A stretch of 64,000 nucleotides of DNA from the NCBI RefSeq assembly GCF_001577835.2, contig NC_029529.1, positions 12,287,380 to 12,351,379 of the forward strand, written 5' to 3'. A program made the translations under genes and the position numbers. This document shows, piece after piece, positions 24,198 through 34,557 of the stretch; position 1 is the first letter of the stretch; each line of letters starts with the position of its first letter. The notes beneath the pieces are model-generated. The model did not search any database. It worked only from the letters and a program-made list of their open reading frames with translations, and was not told the origin of the DNA. This DNA is from Coturnix japonica (taxonomy: Eukaryota > Chordata > Aves > Galliformes > Phasianidae).

Positions 24198-27100
24198 GCT
24201 GCCGGCGGGATGCGGCGGGCGGTGAGCGGACGGGGAGCCGAGCGGGGCGGGCTGGGCTGAGCTGAGCTGGGCTGAGCTGACGTTCCCGGCTCGGGCCCCG
24301 CAGGTTGTTGCTGGAGCTGCAGGCGGCGCTGCGCGGCGGCGCGGAGCGGAGGAGGGAGTTGGAGCGGAGCGCGGAGCGAGGCCGGGATCTGCTGCGGGGG
24401 TGATGCGGGAGGGGGGTGAGATGGGGGTGAGATGGGGGTGAGATGGGGGTGAGATGGGGGGTGAGATGGGGGTGAGATGGGGGTGAGATGGGGGTGAGAG
24501 TGGTGGGCTGCGGAACACGGCCCGCTGTGCGTGTCCCCCGCAGGGAGCAGCGCGGAGATGAAGCGGCCGGAAGCGGAGGCGGGACCCGGCGCTGGACGCG
24601 GTGAGCGCTGCCGTCCCGGCCGGGGTCGTACGGCACCGCTGGGTGGTTCTGCGGGAACGGCTGGGGAGCGAGTCGGAGCGATGTCACGCGCACATAACGG
24701 GGGGTCCGGGCCGGGGGCAGCTGGGCCGTGTGCTCCTCGCGCAGAGAGCTCGACTTCAGCACGGGAGCTGCAGGAGCTGGAGCTGCTGAACGCCGCCCTG
24801 CAGAAAGCGCTGAGAGTCAGGAACAGCGTGTCCGGAACGAACGCACCGACACGGGGCGCTGCGGGAGCAAAACCTGCGGGCGAAGCAGCTGATGGGGACA
24901 CGGCCGAGCTGAAGGTGCCCGCGGCCACCACGGACGGCGCTGCGGCTGCCGGCACCAGCTGCGAGGTGCGAGGCAGCAGCCAGGAGCACAGCGCTGCCAA
25001 GAAGCCTCCGTACCGCCTGCGGGCCCCGTACAGGACTGAGCCCGACGTGAGAAGAACCCAAAGGAAAACCCCGGCAGGACGTGTCGGCAGGGCGGCTGGG
25101 GCGGCTGCAAAGAGCTCCTCCAAAGCTGTGGCTTCCAAACAAGGACGCAGCCGTGGGCAGCCGGTCCGGGCGGCTGCTGAACCCCAGAGGACAGTTGGCA
25201 TCCCCAGGTCTGCACACAGTGAGCAGCTCAGCCTCCCTGCCGGGGAGGGGAGCTCGGTGTCTGTGTGTGGGCAGCAGCCCAGTGCTGGGCAGAGCTGCTG
25301 TGGTTCCCTCGGACCGCCCGGAGCAGAGGAGCACACAGCTGGGGCAGGGAGCGCAGCACTGCGGGCAGCAGCACTGCAGGAGCAGAGGTGGGTGCTGGCT
25401 GTGCTCAGCATGGCCAAACACGGCTCATTTGGTTCTGCCCACCCTCACCTTCTTTGCTGGAGGAAGGGGCCATTGCAGTCCAGAAGCCTTTGTGGCTGTT
25501 GAGTGAACCCCTGCACGCCGGGAGCTGCTCTCGGGTGGCTGGGACTTCACAAGTCCTTTCACTGTGATTCCTGCTACTTGTCAGCACTGCTCTGACTGCT
25601 TGGGCAAGTTGTGTCTGTAGAGCTTTCCTCGGAGCCCGCTTTCCACAACAGCTCATTGATTGTCTTTATTTTCATTTATTTAAACAGAGATAGCGATAAA
25701 TAATTCACAAATAATCTCTCTCAGAAGCCCAGTGCTGTTTGGAGAGAGGCTGTCTGGATCTCATGTTATGCCCTTTAACCTCTAAGATGACGTCTGATAA
25801 CTGTAGAATCGGGATTAGGCTGAGTGTAGGTGTAGGAAGGCTTACAGAGTGGGTGGAAACTGAGCTCCTGTTTTGCAGGTTCCAGCTGGAGCTGCCCCTT
25901 CCCTACAGGAAAGCACATGCCAGGAACTCCAGGTAAGCACCAGGGCAGCCTGCAGGGCTCGAAGTGGGGCAGTGCAGGGGCCCAGCCTCGAGTACCCCGT
26001 GCTATTAGCTTACCGAGTTGTTGGTGTTTGTTGTGTGTGGCTCTCTGTCCTGGAAGCAGTGCTGCTGTGCTTGCATGAGGCCAGGTGAGCTGCCCTGGAC
26101 AGAGCTGTTAACCAGCAGGTAGCTGTGTTTAGGGTGAGCCTGGTGCTCTCATCCATCCTCCAGTCCCCAGGGATATCTCTCATTGCTTCCTCTGTGGCTC
26201 CTGATGATGGGATTTGTCCAGATCTGAAGCTTAAGCCACCAATGCAGCGATGGCTGCTTGCCTTAACCTCAGGAATTGCTACTTCTGTGCAGTCATTTAT
26301 CGGGCAGCAATCTGTCAGCTGCCCTTCGGCAACGTGGAGATAATCAGTTCCCTTCATTTTCCCTGCTAAATTGAGCCCTTCCACATTCTGATAGCTCTGA
26401 TACAACTTAACACTGTTCATTATCTCTTCCCATTCGGTAACAAATTGAAACCAACCTTTGTTGTCCTGTGTGTCCTGTGTGTGCCCTCCCACCGTAACTT
26501 TGGTTTGCACACATTTACTGGAGGAGCAAATGTACAGGGAAAGAAACATGCGGGGAGGTGCCTGTATTGGAAGCTCTGATGTGAGCAGTTGGTGTGAGCA
26601 GTGCAGCACCCCTGAACCCCTCCTGACCCCCTGGGCTTTGCAGGGCATGGGAGAAGTGCCGTCTCTGCCACACAAGAGCTGATGCAGCGGCTGCAAGGAA
26701 ATGTTTCACAGAGAGGATCCAGAGCACTGTATCCTTCCTCTGTGTGGTGTGTGCCATTGGGGGGAGATGTGCTTCCCATAGCAGGAATTCAAGCCTGCTC
26801 TCTAGGAAGAGTTTTTTCTTCCTCATATGGCAGCTTTTATGTACTTGTCTAAGTCATGAGCTGTGCAGAGGAGGCTGAGAGGTGAACATCTGCCCTGCCC
26901 TCACCTGCCTCGTGAGAGCTGCTTGCTCTGTGCTGCTGTTGTGAAATGTTCCTTAAGCTGCTTTTGTTTGAGTTTCGTTCACCAACGCCAACGCTCAGCC
27001 CTGCAGAGATAGAGGAGGAATTAAGAGCTCTCCAGGATATTCCCTCCCATCTGAGCCTGTGCGTGGAAGCTGAGTCTGCAGGTAAGAAAGAGCAGAGTGG

Positions 27101-29964
27101 GGAGGAGGGCAGAGGGTGGAGTAGGGGTGGTTTCAATGGGTTTGAGTTCCGCGTGTCTGGTGCTCTTGGCATGTGCCAGACAAGACAGACAGGAGCCCTG
27201 TGAAGGCTTGTTAACCTATGGCCACTGCAGAAACTGATTCTCTGGCGGGTTTCAGCATTCTCATACCTGCTGGTTTTCCTCTGCTTCTCCTCTAGACCAT
27301 CCCACTCTTCAAAGAGAGTACGAAAGCCTTCTGACCTTGGAAGCTCTGCAGAGCACAGTATCCCAGTACTTGCATAAGCTGCAGCTTCTACGAGCAGGTG
27401 AGCTGGTGCTGGTGCTGGTGCTGGTTGTCAGGTGTGGATGTGGCCAGCTGTGCCTCAATAGTAGTTTGCCTGGTGTGGGTAGAATGCTGCAATTCAGAGC
27501 TGGCGATGGAGCTGTTGAGAGAATTGGGAGGGGACACTGTGTGCCATAGGATGTCCTGATTGTGCCATGTGTGAGGAGTGTGCCCCAAATGGAATAACAT
27601 CACCGTTCCTATATGACTGAAGTAGCTCACGAGCTCTGTGAATACAGGTTTAACTTGCTTGTCTCTACCAATTCTTCACCCTGATAGCTGTGGAGTCCCA
27701 AAGGAGGCTGCAACCGGACTGCACTGGGGAACAAGGAGATTGCTGTGCAGCCTGTGCTGCCGGGGCTCGGCTGTGTGGCAGTGCAGACACGCTGGCTGTG
27801 CCTCTCCTGTGCTACTCCAGGCTCCAGGAGCTGAGGGATTTGTTTGCCTTGAAGCTGCGAGTGTCGATGCTGCACCAGGAGATTGCCTTACAAAAGGTGA
27901 GTCTTTAAGGGTTAGTGCTGCTGTGGTAGGGCAGGAAGGCAGCTGTGGGGCAGCAGGGAGCAGCAGCACAGTGAGCTTTCCCAGCAGTATTTCTTTATGC
28001 CTCATGTTTGTGTCCCATCAGTGCCTCACTTTATTTTGTGGAAGAGCAGACCTACCCTTTGAAGAGCTTTAAGTGCCTGACCCTCTTCCGATAATATTTT
28101 CAGGTCACTCTTTGGAGTGTGGTAGTGCAGGCTGAAGTTGGTAGTGCTTGGAGATCAGCTTTGGCCACCCCTTACTGTCCCATCTGGGCCCCCACTTTGT
28201 CATCCTCTTGTGTGACCTCTTCAGCTATCAAACTTCTGTACTGCCTGCTGTTTTCCTTTTAGTGTCAGCCCCCTGTGCAGCTAATCTTGACTTTACCTTC
28301 CTTCCATGGCCTGTAAGAGCATGAAGGGAAGTCAGCCTCTCTACCAGCCCAAGCTCAGTGCTTGCTGCACGGGGACCATTTGTTCTTCTTGACAGCAAAG
28401 GGCAGAGATCTGAGAAGCCACGTCTGCCCTGTGCCTTTGACCTGCCCTTCAACCTACTTCTATGACAGAGGCTTTGGAAATGCAATTATTTATAACCAAG
28501 GGAAGTTATTTCTAAGATGCCGTGCTTTTCTCCCCATCTGAAGTCAGGCTGTGGCTTGTTTCCAAATGGGATTTTAGTGCTATATACTTGAATTATGGGT
28601 TGTGAGGTCTTTGCTTTTATCTGCCTGAAGTATCACAGTGACTGAAGCCCTGTGCTTCGCTGACGGTCCCATTTCCTCTGCACGGGTTTTTAAACAGCGC
28701 CATGTTCAGCTGAGCACTGTAGACACCCCCTCTGCAGCAGCCCCAAACTCTGTCATTTTTGAGTCCTTCCTTTCTGTCCTCCACTGGAACATGCTTGGAG
28801 GGGTGTGATGATCACACGGAGCTTATCATCCCCTCCTGCCATGAGAAGCAGTGCACACAGTTGGCCACATGCAGCTCCATTGAGCAGACTGCTTGGAGTT
28901 CATTAGCAGGTAGCTGAAAAAATCCCTGGCCAAATGCCTTTGTGAGTATTCATTCTAGACTGACACGCTGAAGGGAAGCTTTTGTCCCTTGATAATGAGT
29001 TCATTTGTGCTTCAGTTGTCAGTCACACCGCAGAGCTTGATGCTGTTATGCTGCTGCAGGCCAGAGGGTTGTTGGTGAGTGGGCTGAGCTCACTCCGAGC
29101 TCGGCTTTGTGAGCCAGGTGCCAGAAGAGCTGTGCTTAGCAGCGGGTCAGTAAGCCCTGCCTGGTGTGGTTGCAGAGCTACCAAACCAACATCAGCTTTA
29201 ATGGATGGCTGTTAACAGCATTAACAACTGTTAAGGTGGGCAGTGATAGAACAAGGGGGAATGGTTTCAGACTGAGACAGGGCAGGTTTAGGTTGGATCT
29301 TAGGAGGAAGTTTTGCACCCAGAGGGTGGTGACGCACTGAACATGTTGCCTAAGGAGGCTGTGGATGCCCCATCCCTGCAGGCATTCAAGGCCAGGCTGG
29401 ATGTGGCTCTGGGCAGCCTGGGCTGCTGGTTGGTGACTTTGCACACAGCAGGGGATGGGACTGGATGAGCATCATGGTCCTTTTCAACCCAGGCCATTCT
29501 GTGGTTCAGCTCCGTGTGCCCTCAGCTTCTCACAGGGATGCAGCTGAATGCAGCACTGGCCCTTCCCTGCAGCACAGTGCAGCACAGGAGCGCTGCCCAT
29601 CATCTGACTGCTCAGAGCACTGCATGGCTGCTGGTGTGCTTCACGAGCAAGGGATGAGCAGCCCTGCCATCCTGAAAGCTGCCACTTGTCAATTAGCACA
29701 TTATTACTCATAGCACTCTTGATAGATCGCGTTTGTTATGCAGCCACTTCAGCTCTAGGAATCCCAGGGCGGCACCCCATCCTCACTCCAATGATGTTTC
29801 TCCTTTACTCCTGCCAGCTCACCATGACAGAACTGCTGCCTGTCCTGGACTCCAGGCCCTGCCCAGGGGCCTCTGCAGCTCAGCTGTACCGGGCGATGTA
29901 CACACAGCTCTGCGAGGGCGGCGGGCGCTTCCCGGTGCTGGTGCAGGATGAGCTGTCAGACTGA
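24196..29964 (+). CDS. TEDC2: Tubulin epsilon and delta complex protein 2
   Basis: TEDC2 partners TEDC1 and delta- and epsilon-tubulin in the complex that stabilises centriole triplet microtubules. I reconstruct ten exons: 24196-24221, 24304-24399, 24551-24600, 24745-25387, 25879-25932, 26644-26728, 26973-27081, 27296-27397, 27688-27896 and 29818-29964. The frame stays intact at every junction and gives about 506 residues (human about 433; the excess is mostly in exon 4). Matches to human TEDC2 as I recall it include N-terminal MLPAGC; a charged helix (10-41); ELQELELL (about 65-72); DAAAA in exon 6; [11 protein letters not shown] in exon 8; SRLQEL then ALKLRV in exon 9; and C-terminal TELLP and LCEGG. 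The start is chosen because MLPAGC is shared with human. The exon 3 acceptor at 24550 is required for frame. The exon 6 donor (GTATCC) and exon 7 acceptor (TTTGAG) are weak, but the gapless protein alignment supports them. Confidence 0.9.
24411..24498 (+). repeat. G-rich minisatellite in TEDC2 intron 2
   Basis: About seven tandem copies of a 12-bp unit (GTGAGATGGGGG, one copy with an extra G) lie between exons 2 and 3. Regular G-runs on the coding strand could form a G-quadruplex in DNA or pre-mRNA. Each unit also carries a donor-like GGTGAG, so the intron holds an array of decoy 5' splice sites. Confidence 0.9.
29213..29512 (+). mobile_element. CR1 LINE 3' end in TEDC2 intron 9
   Basis: The sense-strand CR1 3' region is recognised by 'ggaatggtttcagactgaga', 'ggttggatcttaggaggaag', 'cagagggtggtgacgcactg' and the terminal 'catggtccttttcaaccca' followed by 'ccattctgtgg'. 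It is a 5'-truncated insertion of moderate divergence, with no coding capacity. Confidence 0.9.
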
Positions 29965-30015
29965 GCTGCTGAGAGCCTCCCTCTGCCATTCACATCAACA
30001 GCCACGGTTTGAAGC

Positions 30016-30021
30016 AATAAA
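30016..30021 (+). terminator. TEDC2 polyadenylation signal
   Basis: A canonical AATAAA lies 52 bases after the TEDC2 stop codon, followed by T-rich sequence. This implies a very short 3' UTR. Confidence 0.75.
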
Positions 30022-30040
30022 TCTTTTCCGATAACTTCTA

Positions 30041-30892
30041 GTGCTTCACCTGTTTGTCCATCTAAAGGAAACTCAACTTCTGGGCTTTGACTTGTTGCTC
30101 ATCAGTTGCTTTTACAGCTTGTTAATTGTGAAGGTCTGTGAGGCCGCTTCATGGACACCGGAGGTGGCTGTTCTTTCAAGGTCCGTCTGCTCTGGATTCT
30201 TCTCCACTTCAGCCATGGAGTGGCCTTGCATTCAGATAACACAGCTGTCCCTAACCCAGGCCCCTTCAGCCTGCGGGTCACCTTGCTGCAACCACTGCTC
30301 CATCAGGCAGCCTCGTGACTTGCCCTGCTCCTTTGCAGTGACTTACACCTCCATCCTACAGCTGATGAGGTTCTGCTGGACGGTCCGATCTGGGCTGGGC
30401 TGCGTGTGCTCGGGGGGCTGCGGCTGCAGCAGGAGGGAGGGCTGGAGCAGCCCGGTAGGTGGCACTCAGCCCTTGGCGTTGCTGCTGAACCTGCGCTGGC
30501 GGCTGCTGTGGAAGCAGCTTTCCAGAGTGACTGAGGCAATGCCCTGCCCAGCTGTGGGAAGTACAAGCTGTAGCAATCCTGACCTTGCCAATACAGGAAC
30601 CCCTGCTTCGGTTCTTCCTGCACCTTCAGTCTGCACTCAAACCCCTGGTGCTGCTGTGTGGCAATTGCTTCAGAGTCACATGGCAGCCTTCTGTCTTGCA
30701 CAAGCGTTTTGGAGTTCATGTAGCAAAGGGCCCCAAATACTGATGCGGCATTTCTACTTCTTGTTACAGCTGGGCTTGCATCATACCTTGCAGCTGGACC
30801 AGGCTCCTGCTTGGAGGAGTTCAGCTCTTGGAGATGCTGACGTTGGTCATTATTATTTCCTTCTGTGTTGTTTTTTTCAGGGCTGGAGTTAA
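30041..30892 (+). other. Unrecognised 283-codon open frame, coding-like but unidentified
   Basis: An ATG-initiated frame of 283 codons starts just after the TEDC2 poly(A) signal. It is Cys- and Leu-rich and matches no family I know. The two other + frames also contain stretches with a coding-like amino-acid texture, such as ADEVLLDGPIWAGLRVLGGL near 30360-30420 and EPLLRFFLHLQSALKPLVLL near 30597-30656. Because the signals lie in different frames they cannot all be one exon. Options are a chance frame, exons of an unknown small gene, or a decayed gene copy. No function is assigned. Confidence 0.2.
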
Positions 30893-32541
30893 GGTGGTCC
30901 GACTTCCAGCTGTTGGGCTCTTTCTGACCCTCAGAATCTGCCCAAACCCATCCCAGTGCTGGGTGAACGGCAGCTTTTTACCTTTAATTTCTTCTTTGCA
31001 TTGTGTTCAGTTCTTCACGTTTTGGTTCCCGTGGGGTGTTGAGCTGGGGCAGCTCTGCCGTGTGCAACAGCAGCCGCCCAGGAACATCAGTTGTTGGAGT
31101 CTGGCTGTGTTTTATCTGCACGCCTGGCAGGTTTTCTGCATGCAGATGTCAGCCAGAGGGGGGAGGGATCGTTGTGCTTGAAATGCAGTGTTGGGCTGGG
31201 AAGGAAGTGATGCCGGTGCTTCAGACTGAGGTGAGGAGACAAGAGATTGTATTTGTGATGCCAGAGGGTGGTGATAGGAAGAACACAGGAAATACTCGCT
31301 GTCTGCTGAAGGTGATGGATGGCACCACCCCAGTCAGTGCAGCCAGGGCTGTGTTTCAATGGGAACTTACTGGTTCTGCCCGGCCTCAGTGGGACTCCAC
31401 AAAGCAGAACCCCTAAGACTGACGCCATCGGACTCCAAAGCGATCCATCCTGCAGGCCTTGGAGCTTCTATTCTGCATCATGCCAATGAAATTCTAGTTC
31501 TGTGACATCCAAAGGGAAGTTTTATTTACTGAAGACTTTCTTTTTGCACATTGTAATGGAGAAAAGTTGATTGCTGCTTAATTAAGCTGAGCCTGTTGGG
31601 CGTTGTGGCAATGTGAGGTGATGGGGATCTGCAGCTCTCAGTGCCTTCATGGGATGGGGAGCACCCAGAGCACCCAGCACAGGGGCAGCGCACACAGTGA
31701 GGGCACCGGGATGGGAACTGCTCGGTCACAGACCTGGAAATACTCCTGGGGCTGCCCAAAGCTTCGCACTGCTGCTGTCAGTGCTTCTGACACTCATATT
31801 GTGGTGCCTTCTGCCATCCCGAGGCACATGCACACACACAACTGCTGATGCTGCAGCTGTGCTGGGTCCCTCTGTGGCAATGGACATTGCATCAGACCTG
31901 CACCCAGCCACGCTCTGCCACTGCAGCTGCTCGGTGCAGTTGTCTGTCACGGGGGGTTCTTGTGCCCTAAATAGTTGTTCACTTTTTCTTGCTATAGCCT
32001 TAAAGTGATGCGTTAACCTTTCCCTGTCAGCCAAATACAGCGCTGATTTCCTGTGGGAAGCCAAAGCCTTGTGAGGATGCCGTGGTTCTCACAAACTCCT
32101 GTGTCTGTGCAGCCCTGTGTGTGCCATGCTGTGCTGCTGCGTGGATTTGGTCCATCTCCGTGTCCCCGCTGTGGGGCTGTGGGCATCACCCTTCCTACAA
32201 TGGCAGGGTCCTGCACTGCCCCTCCTGAAAATGAGGTGTGGGTTGAGCACAGTGTAGCAGGTGCCGTGGTTACCTCTGCCCTCAGCTGGTGCCCTGTGCT
32301 TGTTTTCAGACGCATTGCCTTCCAGTTTGGGGAAAGATAAGGCATATTTCCTACACCTACAGACCCTTTATTCTACATGGCTGTTTTAGCTCCTGACTGT
32401 AGGTGTTGGGGTTGGGGTCACCACCAGTGTGCACGAAGGCAGTGGGCTGCGCTGAGCAGAGCTGTGTGGGCGTCTGCATCCTGGCCTGGTGTTCTTTTGG
32501 TATTTCCTTGTGAACTCCAAATTATTTTGGCTCTCTGGGAT
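30893..32541. other. No gene recognised
   Basis: Anonymous sequence. Overlapping short frames only; no repeat family recognised. Confidence 0.45.
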
Positions 32542-32859
32542 CTATAATGAAAAGTAGAAGTTGATCTTCTCCATGTGCTGATCCAGGGGGGTCAGCACTC
32601 TGCTCAGCTTCACGCTCCCTTTAATGGGGCTCATCACTCTCACTTGGAGCCCAGGTTCCTTGTCCCTTCTCTCTTCTGTCTCCATCCCAGGTTTGGGTGC
32701 ACGCTGGTCTCCTTCCTTCAGGCTCCTGCAGCGTGAGTCACCGGTCCCAGCTGCGCTTTTCTCTCCTTCTGTAGGAAGCAGGAGGGGGCACGCACAGATC
32801 TCTATTTCTGTAACAGAAATTACACCCTTAGTTCGTGGCAGAAGGAGCTGCTGATGCAA
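32542..32859 (-). other. Possible C-terminal exon on the minus strand, unidentified
   Basis: A minus-strand frame ends with a charged, coding-like tail (VMSPIKGSVKLSRVLTPLDQ, then HMEKINFYFSL and stop). Two acceptor-like sites precede it on that strand, a TTCTGTTACAG near 32815 and a CCTGCTTCCTACAG near 32773. I do not recognise the protein and see no convincing upstream exon. It could be a terminal exon, a fragment of an old gene copy or chance. Confidence 0.2.
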
Positions 32860-33839
32860 GCAGAGGAGCCTGTTCCCCCCCCACCCCCAGGAGGCTGCAC
32901 CAGAACGGGATGCTGGGGGAGTTCATAGTGAACAAAAAGAGCCTGTACCCAAACGTGGCTCCCAGCACACAGCGGGCTGTGCCCCCAAACTGCTGCCTCA
33001 GCACACGGGGTTTGGCACTGCACAGGGACAGAGCAGAGCCCTCAGTGCACCTCCTGCCCTTCAGCTCCCCACCCTGCACCAGGTCACAGCACAGCTGGGG
33101 TGGAAGGGACCTGATGGATGCCCTGATTCCAGCCCCATCACAGCGGTATCTGCACAGCTCAATCTCAACCCATTCCTGCTGCAAAATGGATTTTCTTGCT
33201 TTTGGCTTCCCCCCGGCCTCCTGCTGCCCGGTGTGGAGGCAGCTGGGCCCCACATGCTGGGGGAAGCTCTGACCTGGGAATGGCTCCAGGGTTCTTACGT
33301 TTGCAGCAGCAGCCGATTCCTCCCCTTCCTCCTTCAGGAACACTGGTTTTAAAAAACAATATGCAAAAGAAATGAAGGAGGTGGAGCTGCTCCCTCCTTT
33401 TCCAAAGCCTCCTGCCTTCGTGCAATTATCAGGTCCTACAATGAGGAGCAGGATGCTGTACCGGGGAGCCCCAAGGGCAGGAGCAGTGCTGGTCTCAAAC
33501 CTCAACAGCTGCTGGCCCCTTCCCATGTGTGCTGCCCTCTCTGCATCTCTGCCTGTGCCCTAATGCCCCTCAACCCACCGCAGTCACCCTCCAAGTCCTC
33601 CTATGGCTCCAGCCCCTTTGGTCACACCCCCTGGCCGGACCCCCCCAGCAGTGTTAGGGTCCCATCTCCAGGTGTGCTGCGGTCCCACCATACAGACGTG
33701 CTGGGTCTCATCACCAGGATCGATTGGGGTCCTACGAGTACGGTGTGTTGGGTACCCCCACCCCGCAGCCTCCAGCCCTCTCCCATCCCTCCGCATCCCC
33801 AGCCCCGTGCTAAGGGACACGGCCGGCTGATGTGAGACG
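32860..33839. other. No gene recognised
   Basis: Anonymous sequence with a possible weak CR1-like scrap at 33085-33140. A 232-codon minus frame (32828-33526) looks spurious. Confidence 0.4.
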
Positions 33840-34139
33840 GGGCAGCTTGGAACGAGGGCACGGTGTGCTCGGGTTGGGCACGGCGCTGCGGCTCGCGGTG
33901 CTGTCGGGTCGGGCGTCGCAGGGCAGAGCGGGGGGAGCGGAGCGGGGCTGCGGGCAGCCACCAGCGCCCGAAACGGTTAATAGCAGCGGCCGCGCGTTCC
34001 TCCCACCGCCGTGAGCTCAGCGCCGCCGCCGCCAATCCCCGCTCCCTCCGGCAGCAAAAGAGCCGGGAGCAAAAGCCGGGAGCCAGAGCGGCGGCCCCGA
34101 GCCCAGCCGGCCCAGCGGCACCGCCAGCCGCCGCGCTGC

Positions 34140-34145
34140 CATGTA
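34140..34145 (+). promoter_or_regulatory. Start-stop upstream ORF (ATGTAG)
   Basis: Within the presumed 5' UTR, an ATG in fair context (CTGCCATGT) is followed immediately by TAG, 40 bases before the main start. Such minimal start-stop elements can stall initiating ribosomes and reduce downstream translation. The effect here is inferred, and it requires a transcription start upstream of 34140. Confidence 0.6.
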
Positions 34146-34185
34146 GGGCCCGGCCGGCCGCGGGCACGGCGGCTCCAGCGCCAAC

Positions 34186-34557
34186 ATGATGGGCTGCAAG
34201 TCCAACTCGCTGACCTGCCTGCAGGGAGGGAAAGCGGGGCTGCCGCTGAACGCGGCCACCGACTCCACGGCCACGCTCAACAAGCTGGCGCTGGCCACGG
34301 GCGGGACGGAGAAGTCCTGGTACCGCTGCATCTTCCCCTTCGGCATCGTCTCGGTGGTCGTCGGCGTCGCCGCGACGTGCATCACCTTCACCATCAACGG
34401 CCCGCAGATGGACATCGCCAAGGTGGTCTCGGTGGCCACGCTGATCTTCGGGCTGGGACTGCTGGTGGCCGCCTACGTGTGCTGGAGGGCCAAGCGGGAG
34501 CGGCAGCAGAGGAGGCAGCGGCAGGAGCCGGGCTCTGCGGAGCAGGGAGCGCAGTGA
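34186..34557 (+). CDS. TMEM100-family two-pass membrane protein
   Basis: A single-exon reading frame of 123 residues. Human TMEM100, also encoded in one exon, has 134. The diagnostic family stretch is present: ATGGTE-KS-WYRCIFPF at residues 37-52, where TMEM100 reads ATGGTELSCYRCIIPF. Two hydrophobic segments follow at about 49-70 and 77-100. The tail is short and basic (WRAKRERQQRRQRQ), as in TMEM100. TMEM100 acts downstream of BMP9/BMP10-ALK1 signalling in endothelium and modulates TRPA1-TRPV1 coupling in sensory neurons. Whether this paralogue does either is unknown. The N-terminal 35 residues are unlike TMEM100. Two consecutive ATGs open the frame; the second gives MGCKSN, a possible acylation signal. 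It lies between TEDC2 and CCNF on the same strand. I give no symbol because I cannot tell which TMEM100-family member it is. Confidence 0.85.
   Translation: MMGCKSNSLTCLQGGKAGLPLNAATDSTATLNKLALATGGTEKSWYRCIFPFGIVSVVVGVAATCITFTINGPQMDIAKVVSVATLIFGLGLLVAAYVCWRAKRERQQRRQRQEPGSAEQGAQ

Larger units (their letters stand above)
23960..25400 (+). promoter_or_regulatory. TEDC2: CpG island and probable promoter of TEDC2
   Basis: CpG-dense sequence begins just upstream of exon 1 and extends through exon 4. A CACGTG E-box lies at about 24009 and GC boxes near 24080-24140. No TATA box is visible, as expected for a housekeeping promoter. The transcription start cannot be fixed from sequence alone. Confidence 0.6.

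Noticed and set aside
23963-25417. 484-codon open frame on the minus strand, the longest in the window
   Set aside because: It is antisense to TEDC2 exons 1-4 inside a CpG island where stop codons are rare. Its Pro/Ala/Ser-rich sequence includes translated tandem repeats and shows no family resemblance.
32828-33526. 232-codon minus-strand frame
   Set aside because: It contains a weak CR1-like scrap and anonymous sequence, with no recognisable domain.
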